From NCBI RefSeq assembly GCF_045310695.1, contig NZ_JBJIAA010000006.1, positions 186,001-250,000 of the forward strand: DNA of 64,000 nt, written 5' to 3'. This stretch comes from Clostridium_S neuense. GTDB lineage: Bacteria > Bacillota > Clostridia > Clostridiales > Clostridiaceae. Positions 62,856 to 64,000 of this stretch are shown here, in pieces (positions within the stretch are counted from its first letter, which is position 1; each line of letters starts with the position of its first letter). The position numbers and the translations under genes were made by a program. A model generated the notes under the pieces. The model saw only the letters and a list, made by a program, of their open reading frames with translations. It made no database searches and was not told where the DNA came from.

Positions 62856-64000
62856 TTAGCCGTAAATTTTATTTTTTTTACACGCCATTAAAGTTCCTAT
62901 TATAATAGCAATTGCACCTGCAATAAAAATTATGCTTAGGTTTAAAGTAATACTAGCTAGTCCGTTTCCTAGCATTAAATTGTTATATGCATTGCCAATC
63001 CAATAATTCAATGTAAATTTCATAAAATTAAATTTAAGTGAAGCATCATCAATATAGTAAAAAGCTCCTCCAAAGAAAGCCAATAACATTATAATCGGTC
63101 CGCAAATCATATTTAAGGTTTTTGTGCTTTTAAATATATTCATCACTACTGCTGCTATTCCTGTTAATAAAAATGCTTGAAGTACAATCATAGTCAAAAT
63201 TTCAATTATATTTTTATCCCATACATTTCCCAGGATATAATTTATAATTATATAAGTTGATATAAATAAAGTAGATATTCCAAAGGTTAGTACTAACTTT
63301 TCAACATAAACTTTAAAATAAGTTGCACTGGTAGACATAAGTCTATTTATAGTTCCATCTTGAACTTCTCTAATCATCATTGTAACTGGTATGAGCAAAA
63401 TATAAAATTCAATAAAAGCAAGCATAGATGCCGCAAAATATTGTTTTGCTGTGATCTTTTTGTCAAGCTTTATATTGCTAATCTTTGAATAATTATCTGT
63501 ACTGAGTTTTACTATATTAGGTATTATCCTATACGATATTTCATTAATTTTTCTAGGACTACCAATATCATTTTTTAAAGTTTCTGTGACCATGCTGTTA
63601 TTATTTATAACATCTAAGTAGGATTTTATTATCCCATATACTATTTCGGTCTCATTTCCAGCGGTCAGAGACTTAATCATTTTAATATCTGCTTTTTTTC
63701 CACCTTGAACTTTATTAGAAAAGTCTTTGGGTATTTCTATAGCTGCATCAATTTTACTATCTTTAAGCTTCTTCTTTAAAACATCCATATTGGTTTCAGT
63801 ATTAAAATCTATAAACTTTTTAAGCTTATCATTCTTAAAAATATCCTCAATACCTTTAGAATAATTGCTTTTATCCTCATCAATAAATGCAACTTTAATC
63901 TTTGTCAAATTTCTATCTGGGTTAACCTGCTTTTGATACAAAAATCCATATATAAACGACAATGCTATTGGAAATACTAATATTAAAAGTATATGCAACT
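62856..64000 (-). CDS. ABC-2 type transporter permease (5' end outside the window)
   Basis: At least 380 residues; the first Met at 63998 falls within the first membrane helix (ILLILVFPIALSFIYGFLYQ), so the true start is beyond the window edge. The architecture matches its neighbour: an external domain with VAFIDEDKSNYSKGIED and IDAAIEIPKDFSNKV, then C-terminal helices ending FFGGAFYYIDDASLKFNFMK, YWIGNAYNNLM. The two permeases probably form a heterodimer. Confidence 0.88.
   Translation of the reverse strand, partial: LHILLILVFPIALSFIYGFLYQKQVNPDRNLTKIKVAFIDEDKSNYSKGIEDIFKNDKLKKFIDFNTETNMDVLKKKLKDSKIDAAIEIPKDFSNKVQGGKKADIKMIKSLTAGNETEIVYGIIKSYLDVINNNSMVTETLKNDIGSPRKINEISYRIIPNIVKLSTDNYSKISNIKLDKKITAKQYFAASMLAFIEFYILLIPVTMMIREVQDGTINRLMSTSATYFKVYVEKLVLTFGISTLFISTYIIINYILGNVWDKNIIEILTMIVLQAFLLTGIAAVVMNIFKSTKTLNMICGPIIMLLAFFGGAFYYIDDASLKFNFMKFTLNYWIGNAYNNLMLGNGLASITLNLSIIFIAGAIAIIIGTLMACKKNKIYG

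Noticed and set aside
1..64000. tRNA and rRNA genes
   Set aside because: I looked for cloverleaf TTCGA/CCA patterns and rRNA blocks and saw none; a tRNA scan would settle it.

Overview
The window is low-GC chromosomal DNA from a spore-forming member of the Firmicutes, most likely Clostridium sensu stricto. The evidence is strong AGGAGG-type ribosome binding sites, TTG/GTG starts, a spore-coat cluster (YabG, CotS-type kinases, glycosyltransferases), clostridial-type ThiS/ThiF/ThiG/ThiH, and AT-rich intergenic DNA. The gene content recalls solventogenic clostridia, but that is an impression from memory, not a search.

Layout. 0-5 kb: housekeeping and envelope genes (EamA exporter, MscL, Cof-type phosphatase, secreted NlpC/P60 hydrolase) with a few gene relics. 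5.4-13.7 kb: a sugar-amine (Amadori-product type) utilisation locus: two GntR/UTRA regulators, a DUF4867 protein, and a divergent operon of SIS deglycase, PfkB kinase, NhaC-type transporter and amidohydrolase. The two divergent promoters share a near-identical operator-like block.

14.27-31.64 kb: a ~17.35 kb integrated element sits inside the sporulation protease gene yabG. The 5' part of yabG is at 31.6-32.3 kb and its 3' part at 14.07-14.29 kb, both on the minus strand. A 13-bp direct repeat marks the two ends, a large serine recombinase gene lies next to the right end, and joining the two ends in silico gives an almost perfect 56-bp palindromic attP. Excision at the repeat restores an uninterrupted yabG frame. 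The element is therefore organised like the sigK 'skin' element, but in yabG. Its cargo is (a) a relic of an NRPS cluster (carrier protein, PPTase, type II thioesterase, broken CPBP protein, condensation-domain tail), (b) degraded small genes, and (c) a largely intact apparent RiPP cluster: a 49-aa candidate precursor peptide, two SPASM/twitch-like radical SAM proteins, two B12-binding radical SAM proteins, a TPR protein, an alpha/beta hydrolase and an MFS exporter, interspersed with two transketolase fragments.

31.6-38.8 kb: spore-coat cluster with CotS-family kinases alternating with divergent GT4 glycosyltransferases; yabG and one cotS have sigma-K-like promoters. 38.8-43.6 kb: lactate dehydrogenase-like enzyme, a solute-binding lipoprotein, a TetR/MBL pair and a long inverted repeat. 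43.6-54.8 kb: two TPP-riboswitch operons (thiD-cytX-thiM-thiE and thiS-thiF-thiG-thiH-tenI) enclosing Fur, MarR (twin palindromic operators), manA and DUF2971 genes. 55-60.6 kb: a PEP-utilising enzyme, an HAD-IIIA phosphatase and a folate operon (HD protein, folP, folB-folK fusion). 60.7-64 kb: a membrane protein and two ABC-2 permeases, the last running off the window. Five copies of a ~100-bp imperfect palindromic repeat are scattered between genes. No rRNA, tRNA or CRISPR array was seen.
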